Assembly (NCBI GenBank): GCA_031771865.1
Contig: JASISA010000042.1
Span: forward strand, 1,543,501 to 1,607,500
DNA length: 64,000 nt
Reading direction: 5' to 3'
From: Nothophaeocryptopus gaeumannii
Taxonomy: Eukaryota > Ascomycota > Dothideomycetes > Mycosphaerellales > Mycosphaerellaceae
A program made the position numbers and the translations under genes. Below the pieces are notes generated by a model. That model did no database searches, was not told the DNA's origin, and saw only the letters and a program-made list of their open reading frames with translations. Of the stretch, positions 52,835-62,875 are shown piece after piece (position 1 is the first letter of the stretch; each line of letters begins with the position of its first letter).

Positions 52835-55492
52835 ATGGCCGACCTCTTCAACGCGTTGAAAGACTCCGATGATGACGACGGCAACAACATCGGGAGGTTA
52901 CTGGGCACCGAGAATCCGCGAGACACCACCATCCAGATTTTGATCTCTCTCGCTCTTGGTATAGGAGCCTTCCTAGCATTCTGCGTACTACGACCGCGAT
53001 GGGCTGGTCTATATGCTGCGCGAAAGAGACAAAAGAATGAGGCGACCACATTGCCAGAGCTGCCTAACTCCATGTTTGGATGGATAGTACCGCTATGGAA
53101 GATCAACGATCAGCAGCTGTTGGCGAGCGCGGGACTAGACGCATATGTCTTTCTGGCTTTCTTCAAGATGGCAATGAAGTTCCTGTTCACGACACTGCTT
53201 TTCTCTCTCATTGTCATCAAGCCTGTACACGATGCATATCCTGAGGACGATGATGGAGATGGAAAGAATGGGACAGACCACAACACCACCGACCTCGTTC
53301 TAAGACATGGACTGAAAAGATCTATCAACCTGCTCAGTGAAGCTGATGGCTTTCCACAGTATACTAGAATACAGAACGTCTCGGTACCATTCTTCCCAGG
53401 CAACCTGGAGACTGACTATCTCTGGATGTATGTCGTCTTCGCATACCTCTTCTCCGCGATTGCGATATACTTGATCATATCAGAGACAAGAAGGATCATC
53501 GAGGTTCGGCAAGAATTCTTGGGGACACAGACGACGATCACAGATCGGACCATTAGATTGTCAGGTATACCAAAGGACATGCAAGATGAGGACAAAATCA
53601 AAGACTTTATCGAGGCCTTGGAGATCGGCAAAGTGGAGAGGGTGGTGCTATGTCGGAACTGGAAACAGTTGGACAAAGCGATGGACAAGAGGACGGATCT
53701 CTTACGGCGATTAGAGGAAGCCTACACAGTGCATCTGGGATATCGAAGAGTTGAGCGGAATTATGAGACACTGCCCATCGCACAGCCGTCTCCACCAGAG
53801 CCACGAGGTGATGGAGTCGTTGCAGAGGGGGAAGACGAGTCTGCAACTCTGATCGGAAGGAACGGGCAGCTGGTACGACCATACCAGAGGGCGAGACCAC
53901 AAGCTACCATACGATCCGGCTGGTTTAAGATGAGGAGCAAAAGGGTTGATGCGATAGACTACTACGAGGAGCAGCTACGGCTAGCTGATGAGCATGTGAT
54001 AGAGCTACGGGAGACGACTTTCCCTACAACACCGCTGGCCTTCGTGACGCTTGACTCGGTCGCAGCATGTCAAATGGCTATACAGGCTGTGCTGGATCCG
54101 TCACCTCTCCAGCTGCTCGCGAATCCAAGTCCCGAGCCCGCGGACATAATATGGACCAACACATACCTCTCGCGGAGACACCGAATTGTCCTGAATTGGT
54201 CAATAACAGCCTTGATCGTGCTACTCACGATATTCTGGTCTGCAATCTTCGTTCCGGTTGCCGGTCTGCTGAACACCGAGACAATTGGCAAAGTGTTCCC
54301 TCAGCTCGCGGAAGTTCTCAAAGAGCACAAAAATGTCAGATCACTTATCAATACTCAGCTTCCAACGCTCATCGCTTCGCTCCTGATGGTTTTGGTGCCT
54401 TACTTATACTACTGGCTTTCCTGGTGCCAAGGCCAAATCTCCCGCGGAGACATCGAGCTGTCCGCCATATCGAAGAACTTCTTCTTCACATTCTTCAACT
54501 TCTTCGTGATATTCACGGTCCTCGGAACGGCATCCAAATTCTACACCATCTTCTCGCAGTTTCGAGATGCTCTCCGAGACTTGCAGAATGTGGCTTACAC
54601 TCTGGCATACTCCCTCCAAAAGCTACTGGGCTTCTACGTTAACTTCATAATCCTCCAAGGGGTCGGTCTCTTCCCCTTTCGCATGCTCGAATTTGGCAGC
54701 GTCTCGCTCTACCCAATCATGCTCATCGGCGCAAAGACTCCTCGCGACTACGCAGAACTTGTCCAACCTCCAATCTTCAGCTACGGTTTCTACCTCCCCA
54801 ACGCGATGCTCATCTTCATCATCTGCATGGTGTACAGTGTACTTCGCAACTCTTGGCAAGTCCTCCTAGCTGGCTTCCTCTACTTCGCCCTCGGCCATTT
54901 CTGCTACAAATACCAGCTCCTCTATGCCATGGACCATCGACAACAGACTTCTGGCAGGGCGTGGGTTATGATTTGCGACAGGATCTTCATCGGATTGATA
55001 CTGTCCCAGCTTACCACCGCTGGGCAGCTCATCCTCAAACAAGCGTTCGCTCGCAGCGTCATGATAATCCCGCTCGTCATCGCCACGGTATGGATAAATA
55101 TCGTCTACGGCAAGACGTACAAGCCTTTGATGAAGTTCATTGCGCTTTCTTCCGTCAAGCGCGGAGAACATTATGACCGATACACAGACAACACAAACAG
55201 CCCAAATAACGAGTACGCGGCGAGTCTCAACAGTACGAATCTTGCTCCCGAGACGAATATCTGGGCCGGGAGGGAAGCTTCGATCTCGCCTGCTAGGGTC
55301 ACGAGGAATGAGCAAGGCACTTCAAAAGAAAGGAACCTTCCTTACACCAATCCCAGCCTTGTCGCTCCCCTCGATGGCGTCTGGATCGGCGACAGTAATT
55401 TCAAGCGGGACGGTGCTGGGAATGAAGGTGGGGATGGAAGACTCATCGACACCGGTGACGAGGATGAGGAGAGGGGAGAGAGTAGTGTGTAA
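52835..55492 (+). CDS. CSC1/OSCA-type calcium-permeable channel (DUF221, Phm7-like)
   Basis: Single exon, 885 aa, ATG at 52835 (MADLFNALKDSDDDDG). About 11 hydrophobic helices are visible: one near residues 33-52 (ILISLALGIGAFLAFCVLRP), two more before a cytosolic loop of about 170 residues, and the 7-TM DUF221 block from about 450 to 760 (VLNWSITALIVLLTIFWSAI, FFFTFFNFFVIFTVLGTASK, LPNAMLIFIICMVYSVLRNS). The loop holds the RRM-like RTIRLSGIPKDM start and the AFVTLDS return strand typical of the family. The family conducts cations in response to membrane tension or osmotic stress. The tail is acidic and disordered. Plasma-membrane or ER location is inferred. Confidence 0.92.
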   Translation: MADLFNALKDSDDDDGNNIGRLLGTENPRDTTIQILISLALGIGAFLAFCVLRPRWAGLYAARKRQKNEATTLPELPNSMFGWIVPLWKINDQQLLASAGLDAYVFLAFFKMAMKFLFTTLLFSLIVIKPVHDAYPEDDDGDGKNGTDHNTTDLVLRHGLKRSINLLSEADGFPQYTRIQNVSVPFFPGNLETDYLWMYVVFAYLFSAIAIYLIISETRRIIEVRQEFLGTQTTITDRTIRLSGIPKDMQDEDKIKDFIEALEIGKVERVVLCRNWKQLDKAMDKRTDLLRRLEEAYTVHLGYRRVERNYETLPIAQPSPPEPRGDGVVAEGEDESATLIGRNGQLVRPYQRARPQATIRSGWFKMRSKRVDAIDYYEEQLRLADEHVIELRETTFPTTPLAFVTLDSVAACQMAIQAVLDPSPLQLLANPSPEPADIIWTNTYLSRRHRIVLNWSITALIVLLTIFWSAIFVPVAGLLNTETIGKVFPQLAEVLKEHKNVRSLINTQLPTLIASLLMVLVPYLYYWLSWCQGQISRGDIELSAISKNFFFTFFNFFVIFTVLGTASKFYTIFSQFRDALRDLQNVAYTLAYSLQKLLGFYVNFIILQGVGLFPFRMLEFGSVSLYPIMLIGAKTPRDYAELVQPPIFSYGFYLPNAMLIFIICMVYSVLRNSWQVLLAGFLYFALGHFCYKYQLLYAMDHRQQTSGRAWVMICDRIFIGLILSQLTTAGQLILKQAFARSVMIIPLVIATVWINIVYGKTYKPLMKFIALSSVKRGEHYDRYTDNTNSPNNEYAASLNSTNLAPETNIWAGREASISPARVTRNEQGTSKERNLPYTNPSLVAPLDGVWIGDSNFKRDGAGNEGGDGRLIDTGDEDEERGESSV

Positions 55493-55837
55493 ATTGTTTC
55501 AGATGGGAGGACGGCAGATTGTTGCTTTTGATGACTTGACACATAGCGCATGATACCCTTTGAGCGTTCACCTTACGCTACAGATTGCATGGCACAGCCC
55601 TACGGACATGGTGTTCTACTCGATATATAGATGACAGCCATTCGATGTTCATATATTATATCTGCATATCTGTCTACATACCTTTCAGTGTGAGTGACCT
55701 GGTACCTGCATTAGCCTCGTGCCTCGTTTCTGACTCATCATCGGGACCATGCCTTACACTCAGCCAGGAAATCTTAGCAGTACCTCCTCTCAATTAAACA
55801 TCCATCAAAATCGCTCTCTCCCCCCGCGACAACCATA
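55493..55837. other. intergenic region
   Basis: 345 bp with the channel 3' flank and the Nudix promoter. Ends in a C-rich leader just before the Nudix ATG. Nothing else was seen. Confidence 0.5.
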
Positions 55838-56509
55838 ATGAGCACAATCAAACTCGACTTCGACGGCCCAACCCGTCCGATAACAGTGGAAGTTCTGCCA
55901 TCGGCGACAAGATGGCTCCAACCAGTTGAATCAATCTCACCAAGAATCCATCAATTCATCGCTTCTGCCTGCGTAACCCGCCAAAGGAAAACAGACTCCA
56001 GACTCGAACTCCTCCTCCTCCAGCGTCACCGCAACGACTCCTTCCCTCTCATATGGGAGATTCCCGGCGGAATGGTGGAATCGTCCGACGAGAGTCTAAT
56101 CCACGCTGCTGTCAGGGAACTTTTCGAGGAGACAGGCCTTTGTGCGACGAAAGTCTTGGTAGCGGTAACTCTGGGGAAGGATTTACCGGCTGATGATATC
56201 GCCGCTGGGTCGGAACATGATGCGGAGATGGATCCGGATACGGGGTTGTGTGTGTTCGAGTATGGTGGGAAGATTTGGGGGAAAGCGGTGTTTTTGATTG
56301 ATGTTGAGGTGGGTGAGGAGGAGGGAATGGAGATTGTGATGAGTGAACATGAGAAGTGGAAATGGGTATCCGAGGAGGAACTAAAGGCTGCGCCGGTAGA
56401 GGAAGGGAGGAAGGATGATGAGGTTGTGAGAATGCTTTGTCGATCGAATAAGAGAGCTTATCTCGAAGCGTTTCGGTTGGCGGAGACTCTACGAGACGCC
56501 AACGCATGA
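55838..56509 (+). CDS. Nudix hydrolase
   Basis: Single exon, 223 aa, ATG at 55838. The Nudix box spans residues 77-101 (GGMVESSDESLIHAAVRELF then EETGL): E85, R93, E94, E97, E98 and G100 are in place. The loop between Gly78 and E85 has one residue more than the canonical spacing. Nudix enzymes cleave nucleoside diphosphates linked to another group X; the substrate cannot be told from sequence. A Glu-rich C-terminal half follows, with MSEHEKWKWVSEEELKAAP, common in this family. It is tail-to-tail with the next gene, with 16 bp between stops. Confidence 0.9.
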   Translation: MSTIKLDFDGPTRPITVEVLPSATRWLQPVESISPRIHQFIASACVTRQRKTDSRLELLLLQRHRNDSFPLIWEIPGGMVESSDESLIHAAVRELFEETGLCATKVLVAVTLGKDLPADDIAAGSEHDAEMDPDTGLCVFEYGGKIWGKAVFLIDVEVGEEEGMEIVMSEHEKWKWVSEEELKAAPVEEGRKDDEVVRMLCRSNKRAYLEAFRLAETLRDANA

Positions 56510-56525
56510 TGATATCGCTCACGAC

Positions 56526-57470
56526 TCACGACTCCTCCTCCCCGTCAACTACCTCCTCATCTCCCTCTTCCTCCCCCTGCCCTACCAACACCCTCGTAAC
56601 ATCACTCAAAACACTCTTAACCTTAACCTCACAATCCTTCAACCTCATCAAAATATCCACCGTCTGAATTTGCCGTCTCGTCAGCCTCCGTGTCAAGGAT
56701 CCCTTCAAGCCCACCGTCTGCCTCAGACGCTTCCGCGCCTGCTTAATCAGGCCAGCCGTCTGTTGTGGAGAAGGCAGAGGCGTGCGATGATCAGAATCCT
56801 TTAAAAAATCCGCGACAGGATCGCAGTAGATCTCAAATTCCACAGGATCCGGTTTGGGTTTGTGAAAACTGGAATAAGGGGAGTCGAATGGGAGGCCAGG
56901 GGCTGTCATACGAGCTCGTCTGCCGAGAGTTGGACGAGGTGGTGGAGTAGGAGCTTTCCGCTTCACCTGAGGCACCTTCTTCTGATTGCTAGGGACAAGA
57001 TCGATGTTGTCCTCGTAGAAGCCCTCCTCCGACTCATATTGGAGACGCAGGCGTACGGCTCGAAAGCCGTACTCCTCGACGGGCAGGTCGATCGTGATCT
57101 GATGTCTATCATTGATCGTGCCTTGGACACCGGATAAGAACTTTTCGATGACTTCGTCTCTGTGCGATTTGTAGACGCTCGGTAATTCAGAGCGGACCTG
57201 TTTATTGACGCTATTCAAGCGAGTAGGGAGATGACCAGGGGCGATTTCATCGGTGAACACATCGCCGTAAATTTGTTGGCGGAGCTCGAGGGGCAGACGA
57301 AAGATTGGAGCCGTTGTCGCAGGAGGGCTACTGAGGTTGAGAGGCCGAGGAACCTTTGGAGCTGGACCGGACTGCAAAGGAGAGTCTTCTTGCGATAGAC
57401 TTCTCTTTCGCTTTGGGCGGAGAGGGAGAGCATATGGCCTCGAAACCGGCGTGTGTTCAATGTTGTTCAT
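56526..57470 (-). CDS. hypothetical protein with 2EXR/F-box-like motif
   Basis: Single exon, 314 aa, ATG at 57470. Residues about 56-72 (IFRLPLELRQQIYGDVF) match the start of fungal 2EXR/F-box-like domains (LPxELRxxIY). The rest holds basic patches (KRKRSLSQEDS, RKAPTPPPRPTLGRRARM) and a C-terminal Lys/Arg-rich helix followed by an acidic Glu/Asp tail. A nuclear or adaptor role is only inferred. Its stop lies 16 bp from that of the Nudix gene on the other strand. Confidence 0.75.
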   Translation of the reverse strand: MNNIEHTPVSRPYALPLRPKRKRSLSQEDSPLQSGPAPKVPRPLNLSSPPATTAPIFRLPLELRQQIYGDVFTDEIAPGHLPTRLNSVNKQVRSELPSVYKSHRDEVIEKFLSGVQGTINDRHQITIDLPVEEYGFRAVRLRLQYESEEGFYEDNIDLVPSNQKKVPQVKRKAPTPPPRPTLGRRARMTAPGLPFDSPYSSFHKPKPDPVEFEIYCDPVADFLKDSDHRTPLPSPQQTAGLIKQARKRLRQTVGLKGSLTRRLTRRQIQTVDILMRLKDCEVKVKSVLSDVTRVLVGQGEEEGDEEVVDGEEES

Positions 57471-57737
57471 GGCGAAAGCGGTTAGAAGCTCAAGCTCTTA
57501 TTGCCGGGAGAGTCTGCTGTTGTTGGCAATCGTGTATGGATCGTGTGATGCGGCTTTCTTGCGCGCAACTTTGGGACTGTAGTACTAGAAGAAAAAGCAG
57601 AGTGCCGAGCAAGCGGAAGAGTATTTTAAATGCGATCTGCGCTGTCCTCACTGAGCGCTCTATCCTCGAACTCTGTTGGAAGATGACAGACGCCCGGTTG
57701 CCTGAATGCGCCGACAGGCTGTCATGGCAGGATTGAA

Positions 57738-59225
57738 TTATTCCCACACCAGATCTATCGTGTCGCCAAGCGTCTTTGCGTTGAACCACTCTTTGATCAC
57801 TAACTCTTGCTTGACAGCTTTGGCGCCTTCAAGCACACCGCTCCTGGCAACCGCTCTTGTCGCAAGGCACATCTCCATCATTGCAAGGTTTCTCGCGATA
57901 CACTGTCGCGGTCCAAGGCCGAACGGGATCCAGTCGCGAAGCATTTCGGCAGTGGGGTCTAGCCAGCGTTCAGGTTTGAAAGCTCGTGGCTCGGGAAAGA
58001 CAGCAGGGTTGAAGTGGAGGGTATACGGCTGCATGCCCACTAGCGTCCCAGGAGGTAGGAAGTATACGCGACCTTCTTTGGATGTGTATGCGAATCCAGA
58101 AGACCCAACTTGTCGTGGAAATCGCGTGGGATTCGCCATGCTGATGCGAAGATCTTCGCGGATGACAGCGTCCAGGTATGGAAGCCGCTGAGGGTCATAG
58201 CTCGGGTCGGCTGCTTCTGCTTCGAGAACTTCTTTCCTCAACTTCGCGTAGACATCTGGGTTCTTCGCCAGGTTCCAGAGCATGTTCCCGAAATTCGTCC
58301 CAGTCGTATCTGTTCCCGCGAAAATAACGTCCTTCATCTGAACATCCGCTTCGTGTTCACTGCACCCAGCGCGAAGCAAGCGCGACTGGTATGTATCATC
58401 TCGCGGCGGATCAGAGACGAGAGGTGCAGTGAAGCCGTTCACTCTGTCCGCGCTTTTACCCTCCTCTGGACTGGGTGGTGACAGCCACTGTGCGATCGCG
58501 TAGACTGGGGCGAAAAGCCAAGGAGGGAGGAAGAAGAAAGCACCGAAATCCACCACCGAGTCAACATACATGCTCGCGCTGAGCTTCATGTCTTCCTCTT
58601 GAACACCTCCATAGTCCTTGCCGAAAAGGTACGAACACACGGCATCGATGGCAAGTCCGCGAGCCAGATTCAGGGCGTTCACCGGGGCAGGCTGCTCGGT
58701 CTCTTTCGCGGCCCGTCGACTCTTGTCTGCTTCCTTCTCGAGTCGTCGGACGAAGTTATTGATACAAGCTTCGACGTTGCTTCTACCATTACGAAGGTTG
58801 GAAGTGCTGAAGAGTGGCAATACAGCCTTACTTCGCAAGGCGCGGTGGGAAGGGTCCAAGTCACTGAAGATGGTTTGGACGCCTTCAGTGTCAAAGTTGC
58901 TATAGCATGGAGCTTTCAGCATGCCACCTTTCTCGGAGTATATGGGAGCCAGAGCTGCGCCGTCTGAGATCACAACCTCGTTGGGAGCTATTCTAACGAT
59001 TGGGCCGTACTTTGCGTGCATAGCCTCGATCTGGCGAGAGATGTCCCCAGTATATGCGTGAGTCCATTGCCACAGATTTGTTAGCCGGCAAATTAATGGT
59101 CCTGGTATGCTGGCCAGAGGATCTAGATAGGTTCGATAGAGAATCCAGGATGTCAGGCTGACAATGGCAGCTGAAAGGAGCAGCAGAAGTGCCGAAGCCG
59201 CACCCAAGCTGTCGAGAACACCCAT
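57738..59225 (-). CDS. cytochrome P450 monooxygenase
   Basis: Single exon, 495 aa, ATG at 59225. An N-terminal membrane helix (ASALLLLLSAAIVSLTSWIL), a Pro hinge (LASIPGP), the I-helix oxygen-binding FAGTDTTGTNFGNMLW, ExxR in IREDLRIS, PERW in FKPERWLDP and the heme loop FGLGPRQCIARN (C442) are all seen. The layout is that of the fungal CYP families of secondary metabolism and detoxification rather than sterol synthesis. The heme loop GLGPRQCIARNLA resembles benzoate/pisatin-type fungal P450s, but no substrate is assigned. It is ER-anchored. It is divergent from the Zn2Cys6 regulator at 60026, with 800 bp between starts, and near an ABM monooxygenase. Confidence 0.93.
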   Translation of the reverse strand: MGVLDSLGAASALLLLLSAAIVSLTSWILYRTYLDPLASIPGPLICRLTNLWQWTHAYTGDISRQIEAMHAKYGPIVRIAPNEVVISDGAALAPIYSEKGGMLKAPCYSNFDTEGVQTIFSDLDPSHRALRSKAVLPLFSTSNLRNGRSNVEACINNFVRRLEKEADKSRRAAKETEQPAPVNALNLARGLAIDAVCSYLFGKDYGGVQEEDMKLSASMYVDSVVDFGAFFFLPPWLFAPVYAIAQWLSPPSPEEGKSADRVNGFTAPLVSDPPRDDTYQSRLLRAGCSEHEADVQMKDVIFAGTDTTGTNFGNMLWNLAKNPDVYAKLRKEVLEAEAADPSYDPQRLPYLDAVIREDLRISMANPTRFPRQVGSSGFAYTSKEGRVYFLPPGTLVGMQPYTLHFNPAVFPEPRAFKPERWLDPTAEMLRDWIPFGLGPRQCIARNLAMMEMCLATRAVARSGVLEGAKAVKQELVIKEWFNAKTLGDTIDLVWE

Positions 59226-60025
59226 TGTGAATCTGATAGGTGTGCAGTCTGCTGTTGACTAGAGATGAGGACCGAGATATGAACTCTTTAGTGACGGAAT
59301 ACTGTAGTAGCGTTCGATGATGAGTCAGGACAGGAAGTTGGCGAGATAGGCGTACGTCTGCCCCGCCAAGCTGACTGAGCTCACTGGCCGAGAGAGCCAG
59401 ACAACGTCCTCAGAAGCCTTCCACGGACAAAGGCCTTCGTTCATAGCCTCAGCCGGTGCCGAGAGAGCCATCTTCATGTATCGCTGCAGCAAGCTTCGCG
59501 TTCGTTCGCCATCGCCATGGTAGCGGAAGGCCGAGGTCGACTTCCTCGGCAGCGAAATGCGTGGGCAAGAGTCGATCGGCCAGAGCTGCGGAGAGCGAAG
59601 TGAACAGCGCAGAAGATGCAGATGATGCAGCTGTAGTCAAAGTGAGGGAGGAGAGAGGTACGCGGGAGAAGGATGTTGTTACGAAGGGGCCTCCCATCTG
59701 TCTTGGCACCCGCACGGCAAGCATCACAACATTGACCTCATGTTTCAAAGTCTTCCTCGCGTTGCCCAGGACATCTATGCTTGATCACGCTTGCGACCAT
59801 GAACCCAGTGGTACGCCTGGGGTTAACTACTTCTTCACACATGTTCTCTGCGACTTTGCAGAGACTCCTTTGTTGGCCTCATTATCCCTACCAGGGGCTG
59901 AAGATGCTTACGAAGCCTAGGGTTCTCGGCGAACTCGGGCGATATCCACGTTACCGCCTCTTAAACAGCTCCACTTCCGGACGTCTCCTTCCCTTCCGTG
60001 TCATGTAGACGCAAAAGGCAGAGAC
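59226..60025. promoter_or_regulatory. divergent promoter region, P450 / Zn2Cys6 regulator
   Basis: 800 bp between two start codons. No coding frame here resembles a family. A region of this kind often carries sites for the pathway regulator itself (known for fungal clusters), but no CGG-type inverted repeat stood out clearly. Confidence 0.4.
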
Positions 60026-61959
60026 ATGACCGAGACAGCTCGTCGTCGCCACAAACGACCGAGGCCGCAGAGCTCTTGTGCAGTGTGCCACCGCCGAAAG
60101 GTGATCGCCGAGTGCACGTTGTTACCCAAAGGAGGAATGTGGCTGACCATGACCAGGTGAAATGCAACAAAACAATTCCATGTGGGCCGTGCATGAGGCA
60201 TGGAACTGTGGCTGACTGCCGATACGACGGCCTAAAACCCATAATTGAAGAAGACGCTGCCAAGTCAACGAGCGGCAGCAGTGACAGCTATCCATCGTCT
60301 CGGCGAACTGGCGATACGCCAACATCTCATCTAGGCAATGGGCCCTCTCAACTTACCAATGAGAGCCGGTCTTCTTCGTTGCTGGACCAGACGTTCACGT
60401 CAACAAGCGAAATCAGCCTGGCTTCTGGATCCCGATTCTTGACGCACGATTTAGATCCGAGATCCGGTCAATTCCGAGGTCGCACGCATTCTTTCGGTAT
60501 CATGGAGCTCTTTGATCCTCTAATGGTCTATGTCGGTCGAAATACGCAGAGCGATCCGCATCAGTGCGACGACGGAATGCTGTTGCACCAAAACCTAGAG
60601 ATGTCAAGACGCGACGCTCCCAGAACTGGCTCCGAGCTACTGACGACCTCAGTATACGATGAGATTGGCCCTATGAATATATGCACTGTCCTCATTCTCC
60701 GCTACTTCGACACCTGGGGCACAATCTATCCCCTGGTAGACAGGGACGAGTTTACGCCGGACTACAATAAAATGCTCTCTGATCCAAAGAGCGTTACCAT
60801 CTGCTTCGCGATTCAAGTGCTGGTGATACAAGTCCTCGCTAATGCGACCTACTCGGCCGAAGATGCTCCGCTTTCGAAAGATACGGTCAGACGCTGGCTC
60901 GATATTGCCTCAGGTATCCCAGCATCAGCAATCGAATTCGGAGAGATTCACGTAGAATTTCTTAGAGTGGCCACCATGTTGAACTTGGCCGAGCAAGTAT
61001 TAACATTTGATTCGGTAGCTGGGTATATTCGATCTGCCACTACTGTGCGCACTGGGATGGCACTTGGGCTTCCGCATCGTGAACACGAGGATGGTCCTTC
61101 CAAATGTCTCTTCATGAGCGACAAGTCATTGTGGGAGGCTATCATAGATTTGGACCTTCATGCATGCTTTGCAGCTGGAATGCCGCCTTCAAATCCGGGA
61201 GTAGATGTGAGCGGACCCGAAGCACCCGCTTTCAACACCTGTGGCGAACTTCATCGGGACTTCAGCCAAGAAAGTCTCCGGAAGGTCTTGTCGAAGTCGC
61301 TGGCCGTTCGTCAGAAAATTGTGATGACATTGAACACGGAACGACGCCTGCGTTTCGAGCAAGTGGTGGAGTTGAGTGGAGAGCTCACGCGAGCCTTCGC
61401 ACCGGTTTCGACTGTCGAAAACATCCCTCCTTGTCTAAAGACCTTTCAGTACCGATACGTATCCTTCGTCTATGGAAGATTCATAGCCGCTCTGCATCGC
61501 CCATTCGCCATTGTGAAGGATCCGGCTTTCTATCTGTCCCGCAGCATGGCCGTCCGGCTGTCTAAGAGGTACATCCGAGAGCTCAACGCGATACACGATG
61601 GTCAGGCTCATTCAGACCCTTTCGCACCTCTTCTCACAAGCAACGCAATCATGTTTCGAATTGAGGCTCGTCAAGCTCTCATGGTCTGCTGTTATGAAAA
61701 CTACAGGCAGGACGAGGATATTCAGATGTCTCTATTGTCTCCAGACGAGGGCCGAGCTTCTGTGCTTGAAGCAGTCAAGGGGTTCTTCGGAACGGCAGAG
61801 AAGAAGGTCAAGAAACGGGAGCTTCCGGATAAGTTCTTCCTCATCCCTGCGATGATATATGCGCACTCCAACGCCATCAAGCACCATGCTCAGGGCTCTT
61901 CTGAGTATATGCAGGCTATGCTTGAGGCTGGACGCGTTGCTTTGGAGTGCCTAGGTTAA
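60026..61959 (+). CDS. Zn2Cys6 transcription factor with fungal_trans domain
   Basis: Exon 1 is 60026-60100 and exon 2 is 60157-61959, with a 56-bp intron at 60101-60156. The product is 625 aa. The intron falls inside the zinc cluster: CAVCHRRK, then VKCNKTIPCGPCMRHGTVADC, giving the six cysteines. The middle domain (about residues 200-450: LILRYFDTWGTIYPLVDRDE, FLRVATMLNLAEQVLTF, GMALGLPHREHE) matches the fungal-specific transcription factor domain. It is probably a pathway-specific activator. The P450 lies divergently upstream and the ABM monooxygenase follows 446 bp downstream, so control of these two is a reasonable guess only. Confidence 0.91.
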
Positions 61960-62404
61960 TCACCGATCAATACGCAAAGAGAAACGTTAAGGATCAAGCA
62001 AGAGGAGCAGCAACAACTGCATTTGCGTCCGCGCGGCATTCGACACTACAGCTGAGAGGAGATTCAACATTGCCCATTGGCGGATGGCCATCATCATCCT
62101 CCATCCGGCTTGGCGTCAAGGTCTCACCAATACCCGGCATTGGTGCAGCGACCTGTTCCTCTATAACACCTCTTCGAGACAAGATGTCGAATTGCAAGGC
62201 CAGCGAGACACGATACCTCTCAGTGCTTACCTGATGACGGAGACTGCCATTCGGCTTCAGGCTTGATCCGTCCGGGGTCCTCGCGGAAGACTTCAGCTCC
62301 GCTACCGCACCTCACATATCGCAGAAGATGATGTAGATAGATAGGCTGGTGATCGAAATGTCGGGGACAAGACACCATATCGCAAGTTTCTCGATTCGTT
62401 CAAG
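61960..62404. other. intergenic region between regulator and ABM gene
   Basis: Promoter of the ABM gene. On the minus strand two partly overlapping frames remain open and protein-like (EEQVAAPMPGIGETLTPSRM; RCGSGAEVFREDPGRI), but I could not join them into a gene with a start. Confidence 0.4.
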
Positions 62405-62875
62405 ATGTCTGACGTCAATGTAATCGCCATCCTCACTCCTGCACCAGGAAAGATAGACAGAGTACGTCTTTGAGACATCGGAGTCAACCTTTTCGGTAGA
62501 CTGCCTGGCTGACACTCGCACGCTTCTCAGCTGAAGGAACTCATGCAAGCAAATGCCAAAGCCGTGCACGAGAAAGAACCAGACGCTCTGCTACACGTAT
62601 TTGGAGAGCAGATCAATGCCAAGAGCGACAATCCTGACTTGATCGTGGCCGAGAGGTACATGTTGCCCATCCTGTTCATGAGCTTCCACAGTATGGAAAC
62701 TAAATCTTGAATGGCCAGGTACACCAACAAAGCCGCGGCGGACGCACACCCTCAGACGCCTCCTTTCAAGGAAATGTTCGCGACGGTAGGGAAAGAGGGT
62801 CTGTTGGCGGAACCACCATACCTTGCTATTACGAAGGATGTTGGTGGATTCCATATGGATCGAAGCTTCGTTTAA
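62405..62875 (+). CDS. small ABM-family monooxygenase (quinol/antibiotic-biosynthesis type)
   Basis: Exons 62405-62461, 62531-62655 and 62719-62875, with introns of 69 and 63 bp. The product is 112 aa and all phases fit. It reads MSDVNVIAILTPAPGKIDR, then LKELMQANAKAVHEKEPDAL, a strand (LLHVFGEQINA), ERYTNKAAADAHPQTPPFKE and AITKDVGGFHMDRSFV. This is the layout of the dimeric ferredoxin-like ABM fold: IAILTPAPGK first strand, HxxxEPxxL helix end, and ERYxxxxAxxxH helix. Such proteins act as cofactor-free monooxygenases on quinols or polyketides, or as stress-related YgiN-like enzymes. The substrate is unknown. Position after the regulator and P450 suggests a shared pathway. Confidence 0.85.
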
